From: Xiphias gladius
Taxonomy: Eukaryota > Chordata > Actinopteri > Istiophoriformes > Xiphiidae
Direction of reading: 5' to 3'
NCBI RefSeq assembly: GCF_016859285.1
Contig: NC_053419.1
Location: 13,211,501-13,275,500 of the forward strand
Length of the DNA stretch: 64,000 nucleotides
This document shows, in pieces, positions 36,066-49,371 of the stretch. The notes below the pieces were generated by a model, which saw only the letters and a list, made by a program, of their open reading frames with translations, searched no databases and had not been told where the DNA came from. The position numbers were made by a program, and so were the translations under genes. Each line of letters opens with the position of its first letter. Within the stretch, counting starts at the first letter, position 1.

Positions 36066-37876
36066 CTGTATTTTATTGCGTCAAACAATAATTACATATA
36101 TTTTACAATTGTAAAAAATATGGCATATACTGATACAGCAGTTATGGAGAAACCAAATAAAAATGATGTAAAACATCAAAGTAAATGCACCAAATAAAAA
36201 CAAGATCTCAGATCATAAACTTGAAATGTTACTAGGTTAGCAAGACATTAAAAACTGATTTTTTTATGTTTTATGATGCATTGCCAGTAAATTAAAAAGG
36301 ATTTTTGATTTTTTGGGAGTTTTATGTGACTGGTATTTTTCCTTGTTATGATTATTTAACAAAATTTCATGTATATACTACTGTGTTGTAAAATACAAGC
36401 ATTAGAAATGCTGTGACGGTGACACTGTTTTTAAATTAGACATCAACCGCAGTGCAGACCAAATTCATTTAAGACTATTCACTTAACTTTTGTTATGGCC
36501 CCAAAAACACCCCACAACCTTTACAAATGATTAAAAGGCTATGGGCAGCATCGAAACCAGAGACACTGACACAACCCGTCCAGAAATCTTCTCTACAATA
36601 ACAAGTGAAGCAACGGGCAGTTTCTCCTCCCATGCAGCTTATGCAACAGCGCAGGTGTTTTTAAAGTACTTGAGTGTAGTTTTCCTCGAAAAATCACAGC
36701 AGTAACCATGGTATGTTTTTGGAACATTTTGGAGCACAGGGCATAACAGTTTCTGGATTTCTGCTTTGAAGACCTGTTTTCAGTGTTTGATGAGCAGTAG
36801 TTGTTCCCAACTTCAGAAAAAATTGAACACACAAACATACTACTTTTTGTTCAGTGGAGAGTAAAAGGGGATTATTTTGTCAAAAACAAAAAGGTAGTTG
36901 GGTTTCTTGCACAAATCCATAGTGCAGTTTATCTATTCTTTGGCTAAGGGGCATCAATACGTGGGGGTCATGTGGGATCAAAAAGAGGATAATCTGGTTC
37001 TTGAAGCTGCATTTACTTTTAATGCTTTGATGGACAACATGTTATTATTTAAAACCAGACATATGAATATAAATCTAAGCCATTTTTTATGTAATCAAAA
37101 TCAGTATGCTGCACAATAATTAACAAATGACTTGTTAGTGTTGGTTAATGCTATGACACATAATCACAGCATAAACATACTAAAATGATTTACAATCACC
37201 TTGGAGGAGTGTGCAGTAACATCAACAAAACCAAGTTGTACAGTGGCTGACTGCTTCCAGTTAATCCTGTGAAAACCATCATAAGGCACTTTTGAGTACG
37301 TAAAAATACACTTAGCACTGAACAAAACATACAGTGTCTTTCATCATTTTAAAAAGCACATGACAGCTTTTATATACAAATAACCCACCTCCAGTAACCA
37401 TACATACACATATACTTTTCTTAGCCTCCGCTGAAGAATTCCATGCGGTATATCAGAAAGGATAAATGTTCCATGGCATAAACATTTCCACAAGTTCTTT
37501 CAAAGTGAGCAAGTTTTTATTTTTTTATTCTGAGGATTACCAGGTCCATTTTAACTTAAATTAACTGATGCTGATTTCGAGACAAATATCAATCATCACT
37601 TCTTAATGGAGCCCCACATGGGTCACAACAGCATATCATCAGAGCAATGTCCTAAACACTTTGTTATTAAATATACTGCTAAGAACAAAATAAATCCCTA
37701 TCACAAACCACATTCAAAATACCTGTAGTTAAAACTTTCTTCAACACAGTGCAGCCTCACAAGCAAAGGAAAGACATTCATCTTCTTCTACTAAGAGCAG
37801 TTAGCAGGCAGAGGCACAGTTAAGACGGAGGAATGCTTACAGAAATACCCCAGTTTGTATGTGGTGGTCTTGTGAC
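36066..37876 (-). other. Probable prodh 3' UTR
   Basis: AT-rich sequence follows the prodh stop without any other gene signal. Minus-strand AATAAA signals (plus-strand TTTATT) occur near 36071 and 37524. The far one would give a 1.8 kb 3' UTR and the near one about 350 bases. Which is used cannot be decided here. Confidence 0.45.
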
Positions 37877-40800
37877 TCAGTAGACAGGCTGGTAGAAAAT
37901 CTGGCCACCCAGCACCCTGCGTTTCAGCTCCTTCCACAGCAGGCTGCGCTCTCTCTGGGATCCCTTCATGAAACCACGGTTCTCTTGAGCACGACGAGAC
38001 AAATATGGAATGACCTCGTTGACTGGGCCATAGGGAACGTACTTGTAGACTGGGAAGCCTGCTTGACCTGTTTTTAACACAGAGCAAGAAAAAACAAGTT
38101 TTAAAACAGTACCCACACATTAGGCACATTAAATAAGTTTCCTTAATATATTCATACATATATATATCTATATTAAACTGACAACAGCTCATTAAGTTAC
38201 CGTATAACTTTGCTACAAGTTTTTGCAAGCAAGTTTTTGTGAAAAAAAGCTGTTAAAAAATGGCGCAGTAGATTAAAGCATGATCTTTATCTATTCAAAA
38301 TGAATTCATGACGAATAAATATTGGATCAAGGAAACACTGATATGTAAAGATAGGGTTTTGATATTAGGTAACAAGTGATATGACAAGGTCAATCCAGCC
38401 CCTATGTCTTGCTAGTGGAAGAAAGGTCAGGTCTGCTACAGCATTAACCATCACTACTCATCTGTCATAAACCTCTCCGCTGATCACCAGATGATTGCAT
38501 CATTATTTAAACAAAACACAGTTTTAGTATATAAAGTTCAGTGCCCTCTACATTAGGATGATGTTGAAGTTGTGTGTCAGTTACTAGTGTTCTGTCATTT
38601 GCAAGACACAGCTCCTGTTGGGCTCTCACATTAGATCCAAGAATAATCTGGCTAGCCAACTGGTTTCACCTCAAAGAAAATCATAGGATCTGACTATTGT
38701 TTCATGCTCTATAACATATACCATATACACTGCTATGTCTACTAACTGTCGAACCGTATTGGGTGGTGATATATTTATGTTTAGACTGATAGCGTGCGTC
38801 TCTGCTGAACCAAACTGACATAACATTTGGTGATAGAACAGTTAGGATGTTGAAAAACAGATTGGATGGATCCTTTCTAAAGGTCAGTGGCTTCCACAGT
38901 ATTGAAAAGCTTACGTCTGCAGGGACTATGTGTCAGTGGAACCTGAATGGCCACATGACCAAGTGATGTAAGACTCCGAGATTCCATAACTTGCTGTTTA
39001 CTTTTAGTATCCAAGCTGAGCACAACATACCTAGTGGGAAGCTGATCTGGTCACACATGCCCAGCAGCTGTCCAAAGTAAACTTTATTCTCAGTGGGTGA
39101 AAGGCCCATCTCATTCATCCTGAAAAGACAGAAACACGCATATTAAAGGGCTGTTACATAATGAGAGCTGGAGTGTGGTATTTCACCACTGGTGTGGCAA
39201 TTTCTTTCTGTAAATCCAATAATTGCTTTGGAAAGTTGACAAAGAATACATTTACTTGGAGCAATATCCTGAGCATTAGTTTTAACCATTAAGATTAATC
39301 CTGGATGAATGAGAGATTTGAGGCTTTCATATATTTTAAAACTAACTCTGCGCTTAGTACAAGCCGAATGTTCTACCATCTTTGAATTTTTCATGCAGGC
39401 CTGAGACAAAACGTACTTTTCTAGGGTGAATTTCACTGTGTCCTCGTTGTGAGATGCAACCATGATATTTGCTTTCCTGCTGTGTTCAATCTTCTCCAGC
39501 ACGTACTCCAAACACCTGAACAAACAACGAGGCAGATGGTTAGGATGTAGATGTTTTCTAGCTGATCTTCAAAAGGCCTTGATAATAATTCAAGACTTAC
39601 TTGTGATACATCCTGTTAGTGGCCTCATAGTCTGGGTTTATTGGGTCTTCGTAGCCAATCTCCTTAGCCCTTGCTCTCTCTTGGTACATGTAAGCTCCAC
39701 GGACCAGTTTGGCACCAAAGTACCAGCCCTCCCGCTGTGACAGCTCAACATCCACAGTTACATTGTCATAGGCCTCCTAAAAGCATGGAATTGTTAAAAA
39801 AACACACACTCACAAAAAGATATGACAGTTTATTACACAACTCTGGCTACATTTTGGTTTGACATTTGAGATAAAAAAGAAGGAACTGCAGATTTAAATA
39901 ATCTGTGGTGAAAACTGTCATAATAAGCTCTCATGAGGGAAGTATAGTCTCACCTTAAGGTAACACTGGTAAGTGTTGAAAATGATTGGCTTTTCTCTGT
40001 TGAATTTCCTCTGCATTTCCAGGGTCAAGCGACTAATAGCTGGTTGGAAGTATGTCTGCTCGGCATCCACCATTAGCCTTACCCCATTCTCCATAGCATG
40101 CTGGAGCACACAAAGAGTATTCACAGTATTTACAGTTTAAATGGTTCTATACATTTAAGTGAAACTCATCAACGCGCACAGGACAAATCAGCAAAACAAT
40201 TCATTTCTGAACCAGGCCTAAGATTACACTAAATTTGTATAGTGTTCTGTATTTCCTCTTACAATTATTTGCTAAATGCACATATAATTGTTTTGGTTTC
40301 ATTACCTTGGCCAGAACATCCACTCTCTGCAGCATTCTCTTCATCTGTCTCTCCTCCTCAGCTGTAAACTTCTTCAACAAAGATTCCAGGTGGCCTGTCT
40401 GCACATAAAACACACAAAACATTTCATAATTTGGCATTTGCTTTCTTTATGATCAGAGTAAATTCGCAGACTTTATCTGCATGTGACAGACACGGCAGAA
40501 GTTGGGTTGGCAGGGCGGCAGTGAGAGCAAGATGACTGTCTCTGCCATTTTGCCCCCCATCTGTCTTCAAACTGGAACCAAACCAAAAGACAGAGTTTCT
40601 AAACTGCGCTAACTGCCAGCGGCTACATTAACATGTGCACTTAAACTATATCTTATATCAAAACTGCAAAAATACTGCAAACCACTGTAGATTGAAACAT
40701 AAAAAGATTTTATGTTTTACCTCAACAGTACAAACTGTTAATTTTTGTGAAAATGATTATTATCTTGTGGAAAGAAGATCCTTTTTGTAGTGCCAACATG

Positions 40801-43800
40801 GCCTCTAATAACTTATTCCCACAATATGGCAAAGAAGTCGGAGTTCTGATGGGGCAACAAACACTGTTGTCTTGCCCACAGCCATTTTTCTAATTTATCG
40901 TTTACAACACTATCTGTTTATGAGACCACTAACTGTCTAATTACATTTATCTGTAAAATGTAGGGGTCTGACATGTAATGTTCAGGAAGTATGTTGCATG
41001 TTTTCACTTTAAACTGGAAAATGATCAGCAGGAAATGGGAAGCTGCTATCAGTGCTGTATCACTTCTGGAAAAAAAGTCCCTTTGAAGATTATTTAGGGG
41101 TCTTTTGTGTTTTATTGCAGAGCTCACAGTTTACACGAGAAATGTCCAACCTATTGAGCTAACACAAGTAGTCCAGAATTGTTCCCTTGGCTCCTTTCAG
41201 AGTCTGGGCACTCCACTAAATATTTACATTACAACGACTCACCTTGAGATTTGGCACCATAAGCAGATTGGAGATTTTTGTTGTATCATCAATTAAACTG
41301 TTCCAGTCCAGCAGATCTATTGTTCTGGAAATAAAATGTGAGAAAATGTATATTAAATTATGTAAAATTCGAGTAAAACATACTTTAAATTAAATGCCTT
41401 CAGAATATTTTAGTTGCAGAATAATTAGTGCTAGTTTAGCTAGAAGTCTAAACCACAGGTCATTTGATACTTGGCTGTGTCTAATTAGCATTTCAAGATA
41501 AACTCACACTGTTTCCCTACTGATTTAAGTAAAAGTATTAATATGTATTGTTGTTATTATTGCACTAATGAGTGAATATCTTACCCTGACAGACCCAGCT
41601 TCTCTCCGGTAAACCAGTTCTCAATATCATCCTTGGCTCCAACACCCATCTCAGTCAAACTTTCCTACAAAGAAACATTTCAGTAATTAAACATATATAA
41701 TGCATGATATAGGACTAAAATTAGTGAGGGCTTAAACGCAACTAAAGTGCATCTTGGAAACAACTAAATATGATTTGAGGACAGCAGTTAAGCATGAGCA
41801 TGCACGGACCCACTTTAGACTTTGCTGAAGCCTAGACACACCTTGAGTTGTTCCAGCTCCAGTTTTTGTTCCAAAACCATCATTTCAGATTTACCCTGCT
41901 GAGCTGCGAGGAAGTTGAAGAACTGTCTCCATTTTACTAGGACTTCTGAAAACTGGAGCTGTTCAAACACAGAACAATTCAGTAATGATCAAGTTATAAT
42001 ACTGCAAATAATACCCCACATCGCACTTTGTGATTCAGGGTATTAGCTGTACACATAAGTATTTTATTCACAGAAGAATCACACCCCTTGCTTACTGTCT
42101 ATTGGCACATCATTTTCATTTTTCTCTGAAAAAGTTAAAACTGAAAAACTGGGGCGTGAATCCACCATCTGACACAGGGAATGTGACTATCCTTAAACCT
42201 GACAATTTCCCTCTAGTAATATTAGAATTTCAGGGATTAAAACTGGGTTTGTACACAGTATTGTGAATCTAAGATTGTACTAATCTATTGGCATGGACTC
42301 AAAACCATAAAGAGGTAGATAAATGGCTAATGTTTTATTTCCCCATTAGTCTGTAATGGTGATCTTGTGCCAACACGCAGTTTTTTTAGTGTTGGATCAG
42401 GCAGCACTGTTGTTGCCAAATTAATGCAAATCATAACTTTATCTAAATTCTGTAACATTAACTTTTTGATAATAATGAAGTTAAACTTACAAGGAACTGT
42501 GGGCGTCCCAGAGCTGTCATTTTGATGGCAGAAAATCCGTCAGTGGAGGCTCCACCTGAAAATGAAAACAAATTTTATGTCACTTGGTGCTGCATAATTC
42601 TCCATCCATTTTCATTTTTAAATTCAATTTTTTTTTTTTTTTTTTTAACAACGGTGTTAGTATTTGTATAATCATTATATATTAACCAAACTCTAACTAA
42701 CATATCATGTTTCTTATTTGCTTCCACAGAAACCTTACTACTTACTACTTACCAGAGGCTTTAATGCAGTTTATGAATGTCTCCATTTGGTTGTCACATT
42801 TGGCCTCATCTGCATAGAAATAGGTGCGAGCACTGATGACCCCCCCGCGCCTGTCCCCAAACTGACGATGAGCCTTATATTTCTTCTCACGATGAGCAGC
42901 ATCTGGAGTGAAAAATGATAGCTGCTTCACATGGCAAAAAAGACTTCATTTTGTGATTTGATGAACAACTATTAACTGGGAGCTCACTGGACGTTTAATG
43001 TCTGGTCCCATTTTTATGAATCAGACAGCATTTAAGCCAACAATACTCAGAAATTATACTAAAAATAGAATACATTTCAGAGACACTATTCAAATTTAAA
43101 CGTTATTAACAGTAGTTTCTCTTTATTCTACAACGACTGTAAAGTCAAGTTGTACAATAAATAATAAGTGAGTGCAGTACATTTATTTATTTATGCCACA
43201 ATAAATGTATCACAAGCAAACATGGCTTATGGGAATTTTCACATTTTATTAATCATTCCTTTATTGGCAATGAATAGCCATCCTCAAAATAATATTAAAT
43301 TTCTGTCTAAACTCATCATGAATGACATAGTAGCACCACTACCGTTACTAATATAACTGTAAGACACAGTAATACTTAGAAAAAGTATTAAGGAATTAGA
43401 TTTGTTATTGTTAAATTAACATTCATTATCACATAAGATTTAGAAACAGGACCAGAGAAAGCACTAGCAGGTGAATGATACAACTGAGTCTCAAATATCA
43501 ACCCTGTAACACAAAGTTTCTTCTCACTGTAAACACTGGACAGGACATTTCAGAGCCCACTAGATCCAGGTGCCAGAACTATCCAGGCTTGACCACATGG
43601 CTACATAACTAGACATAGAGCTCCTGACAGTTGACATAGAGTCGTGTTGCATTCAGGCCAAGCTGAAGCAACTGAATATCGAAGCAAACCAGTCAGTTCA
43701 GTCTTGCCACTGCACTTAATACAAAACAAAGTTATTTTCTACTGACATACACACCTGGACTTTCTTTCTCTGCTTCAGAAACACATGAGCTGAAAAAGAA

Positions 43801-45933
43801 GGAGAGATTAGCTTTACAGCAGAAAAAATTACTCTCATTGCATCCACCCAAAACACTTCACCTTTGGATGCAACAAATGGAAAATAGATTATACTGTCTA
43901 TAGTGCTAGTTTTAGAGACCTTTTCATGAAATTATGATGACATATTTTCCTAGACATGTGACATGAGAGACATATCAGGAAACAAACAAAACTACTGTAT
44001 CCAATGTGTTGTCTCCTCTATGGAGATAGCAGTCTTTCCCTTCTGTGGATTCAAAAGGAGTCTTGATAATGATAACTGGAGTTCAAATCAAAAAATGTGG
44101 TTGGATTTTGTTCAGCATGTGTATGTTCATGCTTAGTGAGATAATCCTCAGGTAAAAAAATAAGCTTATTTCCTCCTCGGGGCATTGCATAACACTCCCA
44201 TGTATGTGTGTGCGTGCCCTACGAAGGGATCCAGTACATTACTCTAAAAGGCTGGCAGCGTTTCCATGAGGTACATCCCCCTGCAGAATGACCAGCTCAA
44301 CCAATCAGAGGAAAGGGGACTGTCCCAGCTGACCAATAGAAGACAAGCAATGTTTTGCGTCCAGAGATGAAAAAAAACACGTTAGGTTTTGATAACTGTC
44401 CATTCATGGGGAGGAAAGATATTATGGTATTATATGACTCATGTGAATTTGATAAGACCTGTAACAGAAGCCAGACCTTGTGATAAGATAAGAATAAACT
44501 GGTATTGATGTATAAGTATAGGTCAGTGGAACGTTTTAGACACTATGTTCTGTTTGTAAATAAAGGAGACAAAGTAGAATTTACAGAGGGAGAACATATA
44601 ATGCTGACATGGGTGAAAGAATAAATAAATATCTCATGTTCACAAACAGAGTAGTAAACTAAAGTGGTTTGCCCAAACCTTTAACCCGCGTTTCAAATAT
44701 CAGTGCTGTATGGTTTGAGCAGTGAATTTCCCGTTGCCAGCATATTCTATTAACTGGTATCAGGGTTGGTTCAGAAGGACCGAGGGCAAAATGAGCTGTG
44801 GGGCCCCTCCAATATGTGCTCAACAGTCACCGAAGCCCGGTGACCTTTAATGTTCATAAATGCTTTGGTTGTAAAGGCAATGACTCAAATTCAGTCTAAT
44901 AGTTATACTTACCTCATTCACTATCAAATAACTCGCCACAATAGACGTGGACTCAAACTTCATCAGTCCTTCATTGGACTTTAATAATAGCATTGCTATA
45001 AAGCTATTATGAAAGCTATATATATTAAAGTTGAAATACTGATTAATTGTGCTTTGGTTTAAAACTTCCATACAACATTTCGTAATGTGTGAACCACCGA
45101 CCAATAATGAGAAAATAGCCTACATTGTTGTAACCAAACTCCTACTCTGTCAGATGCAGATCATACTCACTCCATTTCCTTCCTCTCTGCCTCCTCTTGT
45201 GTCAAGTCCTCTTCAACGCTGTAGTCCAAAACTGACCCCACGCCAAAGGCCTGATTCTTTCGGATTAAAGGTTTGATGGAGTTGTGGTCTTCCCCTGCCA
45301 CAAACTGGCCATAGAAGGTCATCTTCATGAGCCTTTCAAACATCCACTGACCAAGCAGCTTCCTGGTCAGCTCCATCAACTGATAACAAAGCAGGGAACA
45401 CGAAGTTGTTCTACCTCTGTAGCTCAGTGCGATTGAAATAGCCTTAGTTCATTAGATACTAGAACTGAATCTTATTCACTGAAATTAAGCTGTTACACTA
45501 CTTCAAGTGTGACTCGTCAAAAGTTGAGAAACCCTTTTTTTTTTTTTTTTTTTTAAGAACGAGAGCAAACAGGTTAGCTTTTCAAACAGCTCACCTCTTT
45601 GTTCTTTTCAACGAGCAGGTCAATCGTGCAAAGCTTGAAGACCAGCAGACTTCGGAGCAGTTCCACGTTACCCTTGCTTTTGTAGGCTTCCTGGGTGTTC
45701 TCGAAGTCAACGTGGATTTTGTTCAACTGCGCATTTGTACCGTCTTTGGTCTGGCTGATGAGTTCGACCGGCACTGCTTCCACCACGGGGCACCCGTCCA
45801 TCTGTTGTTCTCGCTCCTCCTGGCCCTTGGTGGATGCCACTGTCGACCGACATCGTCCAGGTGAAATGCGTATTTTTCCGACACTGGCCGGGTTGGCTCT
45901 AACAAGTGCGGCGACGAACTTGGCGTACGACAT
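37877..45933 (-). CDS. prodh: Proline dehydrogenase 1, mitochondrial
   Basis: Fourteen coding exons, transcript order: 45933-45595, 45379-45171, 43789-43755, 42902-42753, 42555-42491, 41958-41842, 41664-41585, 41324-41243, 40398-40306, 40100-39954, 39776-39601, 39515-39417, 39119-39031 and 38067-37877; 623 residues, all junctions in phase. The N-terminus is rich in Arg, Lys and Ser and lacks acidic residues for about 35 residues ([20 protein letters not shown]), as expected of a mitochondrial presequence. The FAD-binding barrel shows [86 protein letters not shown] and [17 protein letters not shown]. The C-terminal YLSRRAQEN carries the paired Arg that binds the proline carboxylate. The enzyme oxidises proline to pyrroline-5-carboxylate and passes electrons to the respiratory chain. 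Similarity favours PRODH over hydroxyproline dehydrogenase. Exon 3 is only 35 nt. Confidence 0.96.
44295..44345. promoter_or_regulatory. Paired CCAAT motifs in prodh intron 2
   Basis: Two CCAAT boxes (CAACCAATCAG near 44298 and GACCAATAG near 44331) lie about 32 bases apart in unique sequence within intron 2. They read on the plus strand, antisense to prodh. CCAAT boxes can act in either orientation, so an internal or antisense promoter is possible but unproven. Confidence 0.2.
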
Positions 45934-46080
45934 GGTTTCCTTTCCCTCCCCTCACTTTCTGAACGCGACACTTTTAAAGTCGCCTCGCGCTGGGGGGCGG
46001 TGCCGCACTTGTTACGTAGCGCTGCCTTGCATCACGCGCGAACACACACGCGCGCACACACACACACACAAGCACATGCG
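45934..46080 (-). promoter_or_regulatory. prodh promoter-proximal region
   Basis: A short GC- and CpG-rich stretch sits directly upstream of the prodh start codon (context AAACCATGT on the minus strand). It includes a GCGCGC patch and a CA-rich run at 46045-46071. No TATA box is evident. Confidence 0.5.
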
Positions 46081-46177
46081 ACGGACTTCATGGCTCCTTT
46101 TACTCAAATTGCTGTCTTCGCAGACACCCCTGTCAGGTTTCAGCTCTCAACCTCTTAACACACAAATGTCCCCGTAT

Positions 46178-46350
46178 GGATAGATAGATAGACAGACAGA
46201 TGGCGTACTATTAATCCCGAAAGGGAAATCGCAGTGTTGCAGACGCCACTTCACATAAATCACAAAAACAATGAGGGAGGTAGCAAACGATGCAATTAAA
46301 GGAAATATTACATACTATAAAAAAAAGACCAAATAAAGTATAAAATATAA
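46178..46350. repeat. Teleost dispersed repeat end (GATA-rich edge)
   Basis: The pattern GGATAGATAGATAGACAGACAGA followed by ACTATTAATCCCGAAAGG and AAATCGCAGTGTTGCAG matches the edge of a repeat found very widely in teleosts. The remainder is AT-rich and eroded. I cannot assign the family. Confidence 0.6.
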
Positions 46351-48847
46351 AAATACTATAAATAATAGAAAAAAATTAAGAGAGACTTAAGAGAGAATCA
46401 TAGCTATACTATGTGCATACTGTATTGCTCCTTAAATGGCTTTACAGTTGCAATAATCATCTTTAACAATAAGCACACAAGGTAGGAAGTAAAACTGTAT
46501 TTATATTGTACATTTTTCTTTATATGGCAATTTCACGCATGGGGAGCTACAGCATGTATCAAATCCTGCACCAGCTTGTTCCCTGCTTTTCAATGAAGCT
46601 ATGTAATGTTTACAGTGAAATACTCAAACCCAAAACTCCATGTTTTAATGGCTGCACTGTACCAACCAAACATGCAATGTCCCATCAAATGAAAATATTC
46701 TAGATGTTTTGTGAAGCGTTTCGTACACATTTACCCAAAATTCAGCCTGGCATATTAGGTATGTTTGGAAACTTTGGGATGTCCACCAGAATATTAAATG
46801 AAACCTCTAGGTTTGAAACAAATTTTTCTGGTTGGTATTTTGTCTCTCCTATAGAACCTAGACCCTTTCAATAAAATCATTACATCTTTCACACAGGTAG
46901 AATTATTGCGGGGCCAATTGCATTGTATTGGAGTACTTCTACTCTATATTTTATTTGTACAGTCTACAGTATTTTACCACATTTTGTTCATCTTATCCAA
47001 CAGGTTGGTCTTTTTATTTGCAGCATCTTTTCTTGAACTTGCAGAGTATTTTCCCCTGCCTTCTGAATTCATAATTTTGTATATTATGATATTATGATCA
47101 GTTACACTTTCCTGCTTTCCTGCTTCAATCTAGTTGTATATTGTCAGCATTAAGTATCCTCTTTCTTGTACTCTTTTCTTTTTTATCAGAGTGGCTTACT
47201 ATATTGCTAGACCTGTATATCAATCCAGCAATGTAACAATTACAGTAAATATAGTTTTTATTAATAACTGCCTATATGAATAATATGTTTCTTAATCAGG
47301 GAACAATTTTTTTCCTTATCAAAACATATCTAATACTCACACAAATAAAAATGGATAAACTGTGACAAACCCCTCAAGACAGTAATATATAATTGGTTGC
47401 GTAACAAGCCATCCAGGGACCCAACACAGAGGCCAAGTGAGGGGCAGAGAAGTCTGTGCAATAGACAAGAAGGCAAGGGCATCAAGCCTCCTGTGTTTTA
47501 AGTGCAGAAGAAGCAGCATGAATAAATAAAGTCATGCTGCCAAGCTGCACTGAATGATAGAGACACTACTCCAGATATACTACAGAGGCGAACAGGATAT
47601 CCAGTCTATTTTTGAAACTATTTTTGGATACATATAAGCTAGTAGGAAAAAAAAAAAGGACTTGTTTACAGCATTATGAGGAGTACGGACAGGGATCGAA
47701 GCCAGGAACAAGGGGGGGGTTTGATACAATGTCTGCATATAAAGAACTTTGTTCTTTTTCTGCCCTGCGGGAGGCAGCGAAGGACTACCCAACACTACGG
47801 TGTGCCGGAAATGTGAAATAGAAGAAGACACCGAGCTGCTTGCTAATGTTGCTAACTAACACGGAACTAGCACAGCGTGCTAATCGGTAGCAATAAATCT
47901 ACAAAAAGGCGCCCTTACTTGCTTTGAAAGGTAATTGCACATTTTTAAAATTTGAGTGTTATTTACTGCATGCATTTAACGTACATTTGCCAATTAGTGG
48001 TATCTTCGACTATGAGAAATATAAGTGCATTTTAGCCGAAACAGACGCTCGTTAGCACGACTAGCTGACCTTACATTATCAACAAAGAGATTGAACTGGT
48101 ATCGTGATGGCTGGAGTGCACAGCATGGTCTTAAGTTGGCGTTCACTTTTAAGGCGCAAATGTCAAGCTGAATCGTCCGGATAAATTGTTTTCTGTTGCA
48201 TGGCGGATTACCAAAGATGTACGTTATAGAAACCGCTTGTAAAGAAAGCAATCCATCGTAAATTATCGACGGTAGCTAACGCTAGCTGGGCCGCTACGGG
48301 CTAGCTTAGCCGTGGGCTACGGTAAAAGGTGAATGCTTCGGAATAAACTACATTTGCTACAAGTGTTCAGAAAAATAATGCAACATGTGATGCAATTCAG
48401 TAAAGGAGCCCTGCCATAAATGCTGTGTTTGTTAAACTTAAAATGTTTATTTGTCGGGGACATTATCAGAGATGTGTTGATTAAAATCAAAGGTAACATT
48501 TAAGGCTGTTTTTTGTAATTGTATTGTATTTTACTTCATTCTACATTTTGTAAATTATATGAACAAGTTAAAATAATGAATTATAACACCTTTCTTTATA
48601 TGGTTAATAGTCTTGTATTTGTCTTAAATTTACCTTCGTAAATGCAGTAAGATTTTTAAGTAAACATACACAGGTGACAAATTAAAGGATAAACTTAAAG
48701 TAATGAGCGGGGTGCCACATGAAATGCAAATTTAGGGTAAACGGATAAATTAGCTGGGTCAGATGCTCCCAAACAAGGCACAAGAGGTCACCAGGTCTCC
48801 ACCCAAATAAACACCAAAGGTGGTTTATGGAGACCCATCAATAAATG

Positions 48848-48911
<64 letters not shown>

Positions 48912-49371
48912 ATATCTATATCTCCTTTAATTTGTCACTCATCTATACATGTGTCTTCACAAACAAATGTAGATGGAAGCGGTGTATATCTAAGCAGGTG
49001 TATCACTCAGGGTTTATTTTCCAGTAGATTTTCTTCAGATGATGTTTATAACTTCATGCACTATAATCCTGTAACAATTTATTAAGGTTTTTGGACATTC
49101 ATTACCCTGTGTTTTGAAGTTTTCAGGCTTGGATCCGAGGTCCTCTGCCATTTGTCTTGAACTCATCAATTACTACTATGATGGCTGCATCCTGGGTTTA
49201 GAGTTGTATTTTTGACTAAATTAGGAAATTGGAGGCGTATGGACTAAGTTGTGGATTGGGACTAGGATTAGGATAAGGACCACTTCCACCGCTATATGTG
49301 AAAACAAGAAGTGATCTTAAAGTCTGCAGGTGCCCCCATTCTGTGTCAGCAGTGCCACTCAATCAACCACC
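46351..49371. other. prodh-srsf9 interval and srsf9 5' region
   Basis: The left part is AT-rich and holds no gene. A CpG-containing block at about 47760-48330 is the best promoter candidate for srsf9. It includes CGGTGTGCCGGAAATG, an ETS-like site, and ends with TAAAAGGTGAAT, a possible donor. If so, srsf9 has a non-coding first exon spliced to an acceptor just before 49372. Between the two lies a long TA microsatellite. Confidence 0.4.
48853..48909. repeat. (TA)n microsatellite
   Basis: About 28 TA units followed by TATC-interrupted units, within the presumed srsf9 5' intron or upstream region. Confidence 0.96.

Noticed and set aside
49330-49371. Upstream in-frame ATG for srsf9
   Set aside because: It would add 14 residues unlike the family, and the ATG at 49372 has the better start context and gives the expected [11 protein letters not shown] opening.
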